The notes: generated by a model not told the origin, from the letters alone. Shown: positions 1 through 6,253, counted from the first letter of the stretch. The stretch: 7,008 nucleotides of DNA from JAICNG01 sp035765135 (GCA_035765135.1 DASTYE010000275.1:1-7008); one strand, 5' to 3'. Program-made: numbers and translations.

Positions 1-348
1 GCCGGCGAGCGGCGCGCGCACCGCGCCGAGGTCGAGCCACTCGTCCAGCTCGTGTCACCATTCGCGCCGCACATCGCCGAGGAGCTCTGGGAGCGCCTCG
101 GCCACGAGCGTGGCGTGTTCGATTCGGGATGGCCGGCGTACGACGAAGCGCTCGCGGCGGAACAGACGATCGAGCTCGTCGTGCAGGTGAACGGGAAGGT
201 GCGGGGCCGGCTGCAGGTGTCGCCCGACATCACCAAGGACGATGCCCTTGCCGCGGCGCTCGCCGATCAGGGGATCAGGAAGTTCGTGACCGGCCCGCCG
301 AAGAAGGTCATCTTCGTGCCGGGAAGGTTGCTGAACATTGTTGTGTAA
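1..348 (+). CDS. leuS: Leucyl-tRNA synthetase, C-terminal end (partial)
   Basis: The frame is open from base 1 and ends at TAA 346-348, giving the last 115 residues of the protein; the start lies outside the window. Leucyl-tRNA synthetase is a cytoplasmic class I enzyme that charges tRNA-Leu with leucine. The visible part is the end of the anticodon-binding helical domain (SPFAPHIAEELWERLG, then a WP-Y-DE segment). It is followed by the small C-terminal domain with the family signature ELVVQVNGKVRGR and the terminal KKVIFVPGRLLNIVV. The ending NIVV is the usual end of bacterial LeuS, so the 3' end is intact. A GTG at 52 could be read as a start but is internal: the upstream codons continue the same domain. 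Repeat element A begins about 9 bases after the stop codon. Confidence 0.96.
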   Translation, partial: AGERRAHRAEVEPLVQLVSPFAPHIAEELWERLGHERGVFDSGWPAYDEALAAEQTIELVVQVNGKVRGRLQVSPDITKDDALAAALADQGIRKFVTGPPKKVIFVPGRLLNIVV

Positions 349-393
349 GGACCGGGATCGCGGGGTCGGAGGGATCCATGGGATCGAAGGGAT

Positions 394-437
394 GGAAAGG
401 CAACGGCGGCGCAAAGCGCCGCCGTTCGCTCATCCGA
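394..437 (+). repeat. Conserved core, copy 1 (in element A)
   Basis: This 44-base stretch matches the reverse complement of 3156-3200 at 39 of 45 alignment columns. It reads GGAAAGGCAA, then an arm CGGCGGCGC, a 3-base loop, the arm GCGCCGCCG, and TTCGCTCATCCGA. The differences from copy 2 are one missing A, all three loop bases (AAA against TGT) and two C/T changes. Conservation runs into the non-palindromic flanks (GGAAAGG and GCTCATC), so this is sequence homology rather than two chance GC hairpins. It starts 45 bases after the leuS stop, in sense with leuS. Confidence 0.8.
402..426 (+). terminator. GC-rich hairpin after leuS, possible terminator
   Basis: There is a perfect 11-bp stem (AACGGCGGCGC at 402-412 with GCGCCGCCGTT at 416-426) and an AAA loop. 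It lies 53 bases after the leuS stop. No T-run follows (the next bases are CGCTCATC), so it is not a textbook intrinsic terminator. It could still act as a transcript-end or mRNA-stabilising structure on either strand. The same stem occurs again at 3164-3194. Confidence 0.5.
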
Positions 438-441
438 ATCA

Positions 442-460
442 GCGGCGGCTTCGCCGCCGC
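442..460 (+). other. Second hairpin of element A
   Basis: An 8-bp perfect stem (GCGGCGGC at 442-449 with GCCGCCGC at 453-460) has a TTC loop, 15 bases downstream of the first hairpin. In element B a second hairpin of different sequence occupies the corresponding position after the conserved core. This suggests a two-hairpin design. No function is established. Confidence 0.55.
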
Positions 461-505
461 CTAGCCGCCCCCGTTGATCACCTCAATGCCTTCGATCCCT
501 GAAGT

Positions 506-711
506 CGTGGCGCCGCCGCGGCCGTGTCAGATTGCTTGGGGAGGCAAGACGACTACTCCGACACGGACCACGGGGCGGGCCGAGGCTAATGCAGAGCGAG
601 TGCCATCGCGCGCCGTAGGCCAAGCGCTTTCGTCACAACGATTTGGAACCGGTTGCGGTGCTTTTTCGCCTGTCGCGTGAGCGCGGCATATGGTGAAGAT
701 CCCCCTCGGAC
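506..711. other. Intergenic remainder, no gene recognised
   Basis: This is the rest of the gap between element A and the stop of the iron-protein gene. Two short overlapping reading frames on opposite strands cross it, but neither has recognisable motifs or a ribosome binding site. They look like chance frames in GC-rich DNA. I see no tRNA, no convincing promoter and no strong repeat here. Confidence 0.5.
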
Positions 712-1881
712 TCAGAGGAGGTGCGACACCCACTCGCCCACGAAGTATCCGACGACCGCCACCCCGAGGCCGACGACGAACATGTCCATCCCGGACCGGA
801 TGATACCGCGTCCGGTGAACACTGACCGCGCCGCGCCGACGAGGAAGTGGGACAGCATCGAGATGATGAACGACACCCAGATCGCGGGCATCCCCTCGAG
901 CAACAGAAAAGGGGCGACCGGGATGACGGCGCCGAACGCGGTCGCCAGGCCAGTCACCCAGCCCTCGCGCAGCGGCGACGCACCCTGTTCGCCGATCTTC
1001 AGCTCCTCCTGCACCTTCTCGTCGAGCATCCGCTGCGGATCGGCCATCACCTCGGTAGCCAGCGCGTGCGCGGCGTCGGCGTGCATCCCCTTCGCCTCGT
1101 AGATCAGCGCCAGTTCGTCGCGCTCGACCTCCGGCATCAGCTCGATCTCCTGCCGCTCCATCGCGATCTCGTGGGCGTAAACCTCCTGCTCGCTTTTCGC
1201 GGCGAGGTACCCGCTCGATCCCATCGAGAGCGCGTCGGCGATGAGGCCGGCGACGCCCGCGACGATGATGGTCTGGTGCGCGCTGATCGAGGCGGCACCG
1301 AGCACGCCGGCGACGAGACCGAAGTTGGCCGTCAGCCCGTCATTGAACCCGTAGACCACGTTGCGGAGGAATCCGCCGGATTCGATGCGGTGCCACGGCT
1401 CCGCGTTCTTTCCCGCGATCGCGGCGAGGGTGGTCGCGTGCTCGGCCGACTCACGCGCGAGGACCAGCGCTTCATTGCCGCCGATCGCTCCTCGCGGGGT
1501 TGCGCGGTGCAATGCGAGGTACCCCTTCACCTCGCGACCCTCTTCCGCGAGGAGTAGCGGGAGGAGGAAGTCGGGGCCAAATCGGCGCCCGAGGAAGGCG
1601 AGCACCCGTGCCCGCGCGCTCGGACGGTGCTGCGATGGCGCGCGACCACCCTGCTTCAACAGGTCGGCCCAAATCCCGACATGACGGTCCTCGACCTGCG
1701 CGAGCCGAGTGTAGATGTCACGGCGCTTCGCATCTTTCTCGGCGGCAGCGAGCACACGATAAAGAAAGGCGGCGTCCGCCTCGTCCTGCCAATGGTGCTC
1801 GAAGTCGTGAAGATCGGGACCAGGAGATTGGGTCGTGGCCATGTCGTACAATATCGCCCTCTCGGGTCCAACCCGAAACAT
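712..1881 (-). CDS. Ferritin-like/VIT1 fusion membrane protein, MbfA-like iron exporter
   Basis: The protein has 389 residues in two parts. Residues 24-155 form a ferritin-like (rubrerythrin-type) four-helix segment with candidate diiron ligands E34, E64-x-x-H67, E113/E114 and E144/E147-H148. Residues 168-389 form a VIT1/CCC1 transporter domain with about five membrane segments, near 183-203, 204-224, 308-328, 333-353 and 366-387. The first segment follows the family-like VYGFNDGLTANFG, and ALSMGSSGYLAAKSE follows the second. The acidic cytoplasmic stretch 230-300, rich in E and M, corresponds to the metal-binding region of VIT proteins. The architecture is that of MbfA (membrane-bound ferritin) of rhizobia, which exports iron and protects against iron and peroxide stress. 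Transport of Fe(II) here is inferred. The ATG at 1881 is preceded by GAGGGA with suitable spacing. An alternative ATG at 1842 (protein starting MATTQS) begins close to the domain and is possible. Confidence 0.88.
   Translation of the reverse strand: MFRVGPERAILYDMATTQSPGPDLHDFEHHWQDEADAAFLYRVLAAAEKDAKRRDIYTRLAQVEDRHVGIWADLLKQGGRAPSQHRPSARARVLAFLGRRFGPDFLLPLLLAEEGREVKGYLALHRATPRGAIGGNEALVLARESAEHATTLAAIAGKNAEPWHRIESGGFLRNVVYGFNDGLTANFGLVAGVLGAASISAHQTIIVAGVAGLIADALSMGSSGYLAAKSEQEVYAHEIAMERQEIELMPEVERDELALIYEAKGMHADAAHALATEVMADPQRMLDEKVQEELKIGEQGASPLREGWVTGLATAFGAVIPVAPFLLLEGMPAIWVSFIISMLSHFLVGAARSVFTGRGIIRSGMDMFVVGLGVAVVGYFVGEWVSHLL
1862..1876. promoter_or_regulatory. Perfect 6-3-6 palindrome at the start of the iron-protein gene
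   Basis: The sequence TCGGGT-CCA-ACCCGA is a perfect inverted repeat covering codons 2-7 of the longer reading of the ferritin/VIT gene. If translation instead starts at 1842, the palindrome lies in the 5' leader, where an operator for a metal-responsive repressor would make sense. It matches no regulator site that I recognise, and a chance palindrome of this size in GC-rich DNA is possible. Confidence 0.3.
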
Positions 1882-1985
1882 GACGTCCCTCGCCGTTCCT
1901 TTCGGGCCATGCCGAGCCCTTCCGCGGCAACCCTGTAACGCCCGGCCGTGTCACACCGGACAGAACCCACCAACTAGAGGTCAAC
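1882..1985. promoter_or_regulatory. Divergent promoter region
   Basis: These 104 bases separate the start of the ferritin/VIT gene (left, minus strand) from the start of the PDZ gene (right, plus strand), so promoters for both should lie here. I could not identify convincing -35/-10 pairs. A TTGACC on the minus strand (1979-1984) has no good partner. A small GTGTCACAC palindrome lies near 1948-1956. The location is supported by gene layout only. Confidence 0.5.
1976..1980 (+). promoter_or_regulatory. Ribosome binding site of the PDZ gene
   Basis: AGAGG lies 5 bases before the ATG at 1986. This supports that start over later ones and agrees with the signal peptide beginning there. Confidence 0.6.
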
Positions 1986-3074
1986 ATGTTGCTTCGTGAA
2001 TGGACCGTCGCCGCCGTGGCGGTCATGCTGCTTCCCTGGTCGGTCCTCGGTCAGGAGCGTGAGAAGGTCGCCGTGGCGCCGCGGGCCGAGATGTGGAAGA
2101 TCGGTGGTAACGATGAAGAGCGGGCGGCTCTCGGCATCGGCACTTCGAGCGGCGGGGAGCGCGACACGCTGGGCGTGCTCATCACGTCGGTCACTCCTGG
2201 CGGCCCGGCTGAGCAGGCTGGCCTCGAGGAGGGCAACCGCATCGCCGCGATCAATGGCGTGCGTCTATCGCTTTCGAGCGCCGACGCCGGTGAGCCCGAC
2301 ATGCGGGGCATCCTGACCCGCCGCCTCACGCGAGAGCTCGGGAAGGTGAAGCCGGGCGACAACGTCGAGCTTCGCGTCTACGATGACGGTCAGTTCCGCA
2401 CGATCCGCGTCAAGACCGTCGCGGTCGCCGACCTGCCCGGTCGTCGCAAGGTGCGTGAAGCGGATCTCGATGAGCGGCCGGTGCTTGGTCTCGGTCTTGG
2501 ATCGAGCGGAAGCAAGCGCGACACCATCGGCCTCTTCGTCAGCAGCGTGATGGAGTCGGGCCCAGCGGAGAAGGCCGGCATCTACGAGGGTGATCGGATC
2601 GCGGCGATCAACGGAGTCGACGTTCGCGTTCGCGCGGAGGACGCGGGCGACACACAGATCGCCAGCGCGCGGATTCAGCGGTTCCGGCGTGAGATCTCGA
2701 AGGCGAAGCCGGGCGACAACGTGGAGCTTCGCGTGTGGTCGGACGGCGCGTACAAGAACGTGCGCGTGACGTTAGGCAAGGCGTCGGACTTCAAGTCGAC
2801 GCGGCGAGGCATGTCCTTCTTTTTCGATGGCGATCACAGCTTCAGCTTCCCGCGCATCGAGATGCCACCAATGCCGCCCATGCCTCCAATGCCGATGATC
2901 CACGGAGAGTTCGACGTCGATCACGAGGTCATCGACGAGGCCGCTCGTGAGGCGACGCGTGCCGCGCGGGTGGTGGCGACGACGGCCCGTGCCATGGCGG
3001 CGGAGGCGCGCAGCGATGCCCGCCGCGCGGCCGCCGAGGCTCGTGCGAGGGCGTATACGCGGGGGTGGTTCTAG
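1986..3074 (+). CDS. Secreted tandem-PDZ protein with Met-Pro repeat and Ala/Arg-rich tail
   Basis: The protein has 362 residues. Residues 1-22 form a signal peptide (hydrophobic core AAVAVMLLPWSVLG, cleavage probably before Q23), so it acts in the periplasm or at the surface. Two PDZ domains follow, at about 47-145 and 165-263. They are clear duplicates: both contain GPAE-AG, EG-RIAAINGV and KPGDNVELRV, and the last stretch is nearly identical in DNA too. Such domains bind exposed C-termini or unfolded segments. No protease triad is present, so this is not a complete HtrA protease. Residues 293-304 are a Met-Pro repeat (MPPMPPMPPMPM). Residues 314-356 are an alanine, arginine and glutamate-rich stretch likely to form a long helix or coiled coil. 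The partner and process are unknown; an adaptor or scaffold role is inferred. The stop lies only 5 bases before repeat element B. Confidence 0.85.
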   Translation: MLLREWTVAAVAVMLLPWSVLGQEREKVAVAPRAEMWKIGGNDEERAALGIGTSSGGERDTLGVLITSVTPGGPAEQAGLEEGNRIAAINGVRLSLSSADAGEPDMRGILTRRLTRELGKVKPGDNVELRVYDDGQFRTIRVKTVAVADLPGRRKVREADLDERPVLGLGLGSSGSKRDTIGLFVSSVMESGPAEKAGIYEGDRIAAINGVDVRVRAEDAGDTQIASARIQRFRREISKAKPGDNVELRVWSDGAYKNVRVTLGKASDFKSTRRGMSFFFDGDHSFSFPRIEMPPMPPMPPMPMIHGEFDVDHEVIDEAAREATRAARVVATTARAMAAEARSDARRAAAEARARAYTRGWF

Positions 3075-3122
3075 GAAGGGCGGGCCAGGGGCCAAGGGCC
3101 AGGGGCCAGGGGTGTGGACAGG

Positions 3123-3150
3123 CGCGGCGGCTGCTCCGCAGCCAGCCGCG
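3123..3150 (-). other. Second hairpin of element B
   Basis: An 11-bp stem with one bulged A (3123-3133 pairs with 3139-3150; the bulge is at 3144) has a 5-base loop. Read on the minus strand it follows the conserved core, in the position that hairpin 442-460 occupies in element A. The sequence of the hairpin itself differs between the two elements. Confidence 0.6.
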
Positions 3151-3155
3151 CTCCA

Positions 3156-3200
3156 TCAGATGAGCAAACGGCGGCGCACAGCGCCGCCGTTTGCCTTTCC
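3156..3200 (-). repeat. Conserved core, copy 2 (in element B)
   Basis: On the minus strand this 45-base stretch reads GGAAAGGCAAA, the hairpin arms CGGCGGCGC and GCGCCGCCG around a TGT loop, and TTTGCTCATCTGA. It aligns to 394-437 on the plus strand at 39 of 45 columns. It starts 38 bases after the stop of the M14 gene, in sense with that gene, as copy 1 does after leuS. Confidence 0.8.
3164..3194. terminator. Perfect GC hairpin between convergent genes
   Basis: A perfect 14-bp stem (GCAAACGGCGGCGC at 3164-3177 with its complement at 3181-3194) has a 3-base loop. It is symmetric, so it forms in transcripts of both the PDZ gene and the M14 gene. No long T-run follows on either strand, only short pyrimidine-rich CCTTTCC on the plus strand. 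A terminator or 3'-end stabilising role is plausible but unproven. Confidence 0.5.
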
Positions 3201-3238
3201 ACACGCTTGGCCCCTGGCCCTTGGCCCCTGGCCCGCAT

Positions 3239-6064
3239 CTACATGGAGGGTCCCAGCAGCACCGCATTCAACACGAGCCTGTCGAGCGCTCGCCACCAGC
3301 CGCGAAACATCGGCTCGTTCACGAACGCCACGACGTGTCCGCCGCCCAGGGATTCTTCGACGAGCAGCGCCGTGCCCCGGAGAAGCCGCTCCGTATTGTC
3401 GGGGAAGATGAAGCCCGCCCGATGCAGCCGCCCGCTCGCGGGGAACACGGCGACGTTGGCGCCATCCTTCGAGAGCTTGAGGAAGAAGTCCCCGTCGAGC
3501 ATCACGGTGAGGCGCGGATCCTCGTAGCCGAACGTCAGCCAGTGAGTACGGTCGAGAATGACGTCGAAGTGCGTTCCCGGTAGCGACGCCGGCGAATCGT
3601 CGTCCGACGACGGGCTCTTGACCGGGATGAGATCCTCGGCCGTGCGTTCCGGTGCCTGACGACGCGCGGCGCTGTCGGCCGCTGGCTTGTCCGCCTTCGT
3701 CGTGTCCTCATCGGCGCCGACGGCGCGGCCACTCGTGAGGTCCGTGCTCGCGCGCGCCGCCCACGCCGTCGATCCGCCCATCGTGATCAGTGTCCCGCCG
3801 TCGCGAATCCACTGCCTCAAGCGCTCGACACCATCCTTGCCGAGCCGCGCGGTGAGCGCGCCGGGTGATGCGCTCGGGATGATGATGACGTTGAGCTTCG
3901 TCAGGTCGCCACCGGACAGATAGCCGATCGAGATGGGCATGAACTCGATGCCGTAACGGCGCTCGAAGTTCCACCAGACGGCGCCGTATGACGTCTGGCT
4001 GATTCCTTCATCGCCAACCATTGCGATTCGTGGTGGCGTGATCGCCAGTGTCGCCTCGGACCCGATGCCGTACTGCGCGGCAGTCGTGAACGCGGAATTG
4101 ACCCCGGTCACCTCGACGCCACTCTCGCGCGCAAGCACGGCGAGTCGCGACGCCACGGTGGTGTCGTTCCGAGCAACGCGCACCACCCAGGTGCCGCGCG
4201 GAAAGTGCTTCCCATCGGCCTCGATCGGCTGCGTCGCGATCGCCAGCCGGTACCCTTCCTTCATCAGGTGATAGGCCAGTCGCGAGGCGCCGTTGCGATC
4301 GGGAGGGAAGACGTACGCCGACTTCGCGCCGGCGCCGGTCACGATCCCGCCCGGGATTTCGACCGCCACCAGCTCGCCTCCCACGCGCCGCGCCTGCTGC
4401 TGCGCTTCCGGTAACGTCGGCTCTTCGGCCGGAAGCGACAGCAATCGCCCTCGAACGGGAGCGGCGTCTTCCGTCCAGTATGCCTCGACGCCGAACGCGA
4501 CGGGGAGCGACCATGCGGTGAGATCGTAGAACTCGTACCCCTCGCGAACTCCGCCGCGACCCCGCCGCACGTTGCGGACGAATTTCGCGATTTGTGCGCG
4601 CACGAACGCGCTGTCCATGGCCGGTGTCGGCTCGAGGAAGGCCTTGGCGACTCGCCCGTTCGGCTGCGCGAGATCGATGACGTATGCCCCGGTGGCGAAG
4701 CGCTGCGATCGCACCGCGTCATCCCCGAACGCGTGTGCACGCGACGACGAAAACTCTGCCTCGGCGGCGCGGACCTCGATGCCCGCGCGCAGCAGCGCCG
4801 ACACCAGCTCGGCGGCACGTCCAGGGTCGCGTCCCGGGACGAGGACGATGCGCTTCATAGCGCCGGTGCGACCGTCGGCGATCGCCGACTGGCGGAACCG
4901 CAGGAAATCGCGCACTCGCTCCTCGCGGCGAGCGGCGGTCTGCTCGATTGTCGCCATCGAGGCGACCCAGTGTTTCGCGATGCCATCGCGGAACGACACG
5001 AGGGTGCCATCGTCGCGGCGCCAGAGGATGCCCTTCCAGCCGCCGCCGTCGGTCTCGAAGGTCATTCCGGCCGCGCCCATCAGCGAGGGCCACGTGTCCC
5101 AGTAGAACACCGCGTAGAAATCAAAGACGTCCCGCGAGTAGTACATCCATCCGTACCGGTCGAACGCGGTGGCATTGGCGCGGCCGAGGATTTCCATCCA
5201 CTTCGTGAACAGGTCTCCGAAGTTGGCGTTGATCGCCTTGGCGACCGGTGGGAAGAAGAAGCGCTCGGTGACGCCGTGCAGATCGGCGGCGACCATCGGG
5301 TGCCATCGAAGCATCGCGCGCATGAGTCCCTGCACCTCGCGTTGTGTCGAGGCCATGACGTCGCGATTCATGTCGAACCGATAGTGATTGAATCGTCCCT
5401 GCACGCTCCACGGCTCGTCGTGCTCGATCGCGTTCGGGTCGGGATGGCGCACGTTGATCGAGTTGTACCAGACCGTGAAGCGCTCGTGTCCATCCGGGTT
5501 CGAGCTCGGATTGATGACCACGATCGTGTTGCGCAGCGCGTTGACCGTTGCCGGCTCTTCGCTCGCGGCGAGCTGATAGAGCAGCTGAATGGCCGACTCG
5601 AAGCCCGGTGATTCGTTGCCGTGCACGGAGTGCGATAGGAACACGACAGCGGGGGTGCGCGCGGCGATCTGATTGAGCTCGCCCGCGTTCGTGGTGCGCG
5701 GGTCCGCCAGCTTGTCGAGATCGGCGCGAACGGCATCGAGGCGCGCGATGTTCTCCGGCGACGACACGATGAACGTCCGCATCGTGCGCCGTTCGTAGCT
5801 CGAGCCGAACTCCTCGACGCGCACGCGATCCTTCGCCGCGTCGGCGATCGCGAGGAGCACGCGCTCCTGCGCGGCGTACTGGGTGTTCATCTCGCCAATG
5901 GAGTAGCCGAGCACGGTCTCGGGGCGGGGCACCGTCTGCCGATACGGTCCGCGGTCGTAAAACGAGAAGTGGCGATCGTCGCGGATGGAGTCCGCCGGCA
6001 GCGCCTGAGCGCCGAGCCGGGCTGCCAGCGTGACAAGGAGGAACGCGAGGGGGAGGGAGCGCAT
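3239..6064 (-). CDS. Secreted M14 zinc carboxypeptidase with C-terminal amidotransferase-like domain
   Basis: The protein has 941 residues. Residues 1-20 are a signal peptide (MRSLPLAFLLVTLAARLGAQ), so it is exported. An M14 metallocarboxypeptidase domain spans about 52-375. Zinc ligands are H148-G-N-E151 and H263 (ADLHG). The substrate-binding motif is FDMNRD (N233, R234), NPDG lies at 189-192, and E337 in TFETDGG is the likely catalytic glutamate. The peptidase should therefore be active, removing C-terminal residues from peptides with zinc. Residues 405-670 are an extended region without a recognised fold. Residues 678-770 resemble a class I glutamine amidotransferase/PfpI-like fold (RIAMVGDEG, LNVIIIPSASPG, GGTLITMGGSTAWAA), with glycine where the nucleophilic cysteine would be expected. 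A polar, probably disordered linker follows (775-828), then a C-terminal domain. The frame stays open upstream to 6190, but the added residues are encoded largely by repeat element C, so the start at 6064 before the signal peptide is preferred. No clear ribosome binding site is seen. Confidence 0.9.
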   Translation of the reverse strand: MRSLPLAFLLVTLAARLGAQALPADSIRDDRHFSFYDRGPYRQTVPRPETVLGYSIGEMNTQYAAQERVLLAIADAAKDRVRVEEFGSSYERRTMRTFIVSSPENIARLDAVRADLDKLADPRTTNAGELNQIAARTPAVVFLSHSVHGNESPGFESAIQLLYQLAASEEPATVNALRNTIVVINPSSNPDGHERFTVWYNSINVRHPDPNAIEHDEPWSVQGRFNHYRFDMNRDVMASTQREVQGLMRAMLRWHPMVAADLHGVTERFFFPPVAKAINANFGDLFTKWMEILGRANATAFDRYGWMYYSRDVFDFYAVFYWDTWPSLMGAAGMTFETDGGGWKGILWRRDDGTLVSFRDGIAKHWVASMATIEQTAARREERVRDFLRFRQSAIADGRTGAMKRIVLVPGRDPGRAAELVSALLRAGIEVRAAEAEFSSSRAHAFGDDAVRSQRFATGAYVIDLAQPNGRVAKAFLEPTPAMDSAFVRAQIAKFVRNVRRGRGGVREGYEFYDLTAWSLPVAFGVEAYWTEDAAPVRGRLLSLPAEEPTLPEAQQQARRVGGELVAVEIPGGIVTGAGAKSAYVFPPDRNGASRLAYHLMKEGYRLAIATQPIEADGKHFPRGTWVVRVARNDTTVASRLAVLARESGVEVTGVNSAFTTAAQYGIGSEATLAITPPRIAMVGDEGISQTSYGAVWWNFERRYGIEFMPISIGYLSGGDLTKLNVIIIPSASPGALTARLGKDGVERLRQWIRDGGTLITMGGSTAWAARASTDLTSGRAVGADEDTTKADKPAADSAARRQAPERTAEDLIPVKSPSSDDDSPASLPGTHFDVILDRTHWLTFGYEDPRLTVMLDGDFFLKLSKDGANVAVFPASGRLHRAGFIFPDNTERLLRGTALLVEESLGGGHVVAFVNEPMFRGWWRALDRLVLNAVLLGPSM

Positions 6065-6117
6065 GGCGGGCGGACCGAGGATAGGAGGCTTGGGCTGGTG
6101 CGCAAGGAGCCTGAAAA

Positions 6118-6253
6118 GCTTGAACCACAGAGAGCACAGAGAGCACAGAGAGCTGCCACAGAGAACTTCAACTGCGAAGGCTTTCTGCAAAAGCTCCCGC
6201 AGTTGACGTTCTAGGCAGTTCTCTGTGGTCTCTGTGTTCTCTGTGGTTCAAGC
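6118..6253. repeat. Nested palindromic intergenic element C
   Basis: This element lies between the M14 gene start and the kup stop. The outer arms, 6118-6157 and 6214-6253, are inverted repeats matching at 37 of 40 positions. Each contains three tandem 9-bp units, perfect CACAGAGAG at 6126, 6135 and 6144 on the left. A fourth partial unit follows at 6157. An inner inverted repeat, 6163-6176 with 6198-6211, matches at 13 of 14 positions around a 21-base centre with a small GCTTT/AAAGC stem. The layout is like elements A and B but the core sequence is different, and it is less GC-rich than its surroundings. A short palindrome, TTCAAGCTCTTGAA (6247-6260), overlaps its right end. Unlike A and B it sits between two genes in the same direction. 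Confidence 0.88.

Larger units (their letters stand above)
357..505 (+). repeat. Nested palindromic intergenic element A
   Basis: This element lies between the convergent ends of leuS and the iron-protein gene. The left arm (357-400) is five degenerate units of about 9 bp (one is 8 bp); the clearest is ATCGAAGGG at 383-391, beside ATCCATGGG at 374 and ATGGAAAGG at 392. The right arm holds three 9-bp units in inverted orientation: CACCTCAAT at 479, GCCTTCGAT at 488 and CCCTGAAGT at 497. Between the arms are two GC hairpins (402-426 and 442-460). The arms are more diverged than those of elements B and C, so this may be an older copy. The unit periodicity and hairpins are read directly; calling it one element is inference from the same layout in B and C. 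Confidence 0.65.
3080..3236. repeat. Nested palindromic intergenic element B
   Basis: This element fills the gap between two convergent genes, starting 5 bases after the PDZ stop and ending 2 bases before the M14 gene's stop codon. Its outer arms, 3080-3118 and 3198-3236, are inverted repeats matching at 37 of 39 positions. Each arm is built of four tandem 7-bp units (GGGCCAG or GGGCCAA; left arm 3082-3109). Inside are two hairpins, 3123-3150 and 3164-3194. The whole could form a cruciform in DNA or a branched fold in RNA from either strand. It may serve as a bidirectional terminator for the two genes (inference). Its central core is homologous to that of element A, in opposite orientation. 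Confidence 0.88.

Noticed and set aside
506..711. A tRNA or small RNA gene in the leuS downstream gap
   Set aside because: No cloverleaf arms, CCA-adjacent acceptor stem or strong hairpin with a T-run could be found there.
847..1557. A 236-codon plus-strand frame
   Set aside because: It is antisense to the ferritin/VIT gene, whose domains are recognisable throughout. The peptide has no motifs.
3080..3236. Complete insertion sequence with terminal inverted repeats
   Set aside because: The arms look like terminal repeats, but the 79 bases between them encode no transposase and I see no target-site duplication. A non-autonomous element remains possible.
4592..5611. A 339-codon open frame on the plus strand
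   Set aside because: It lies wholly antisense to the M14 peptidase, which has a complete active site. The peptide is rich in R, H, V and D without motifs, as expected of a GC-rich shadow frame.
5121..6146. A 341-codon minus-strand frame overlapping the start of the M14 gene
   Set aside because: Its peptide is arginine- and alanine-rich and motif-free, and it overlaps the M14 domain in another frame. It is a shadow.
6126..6152. CRISPR-like tandem repeats
   Set aside because: The units are only 9 bp, contiguous, without spacers, and recur inverted. This is an arm of a palindromic element, not a CRISPR array.
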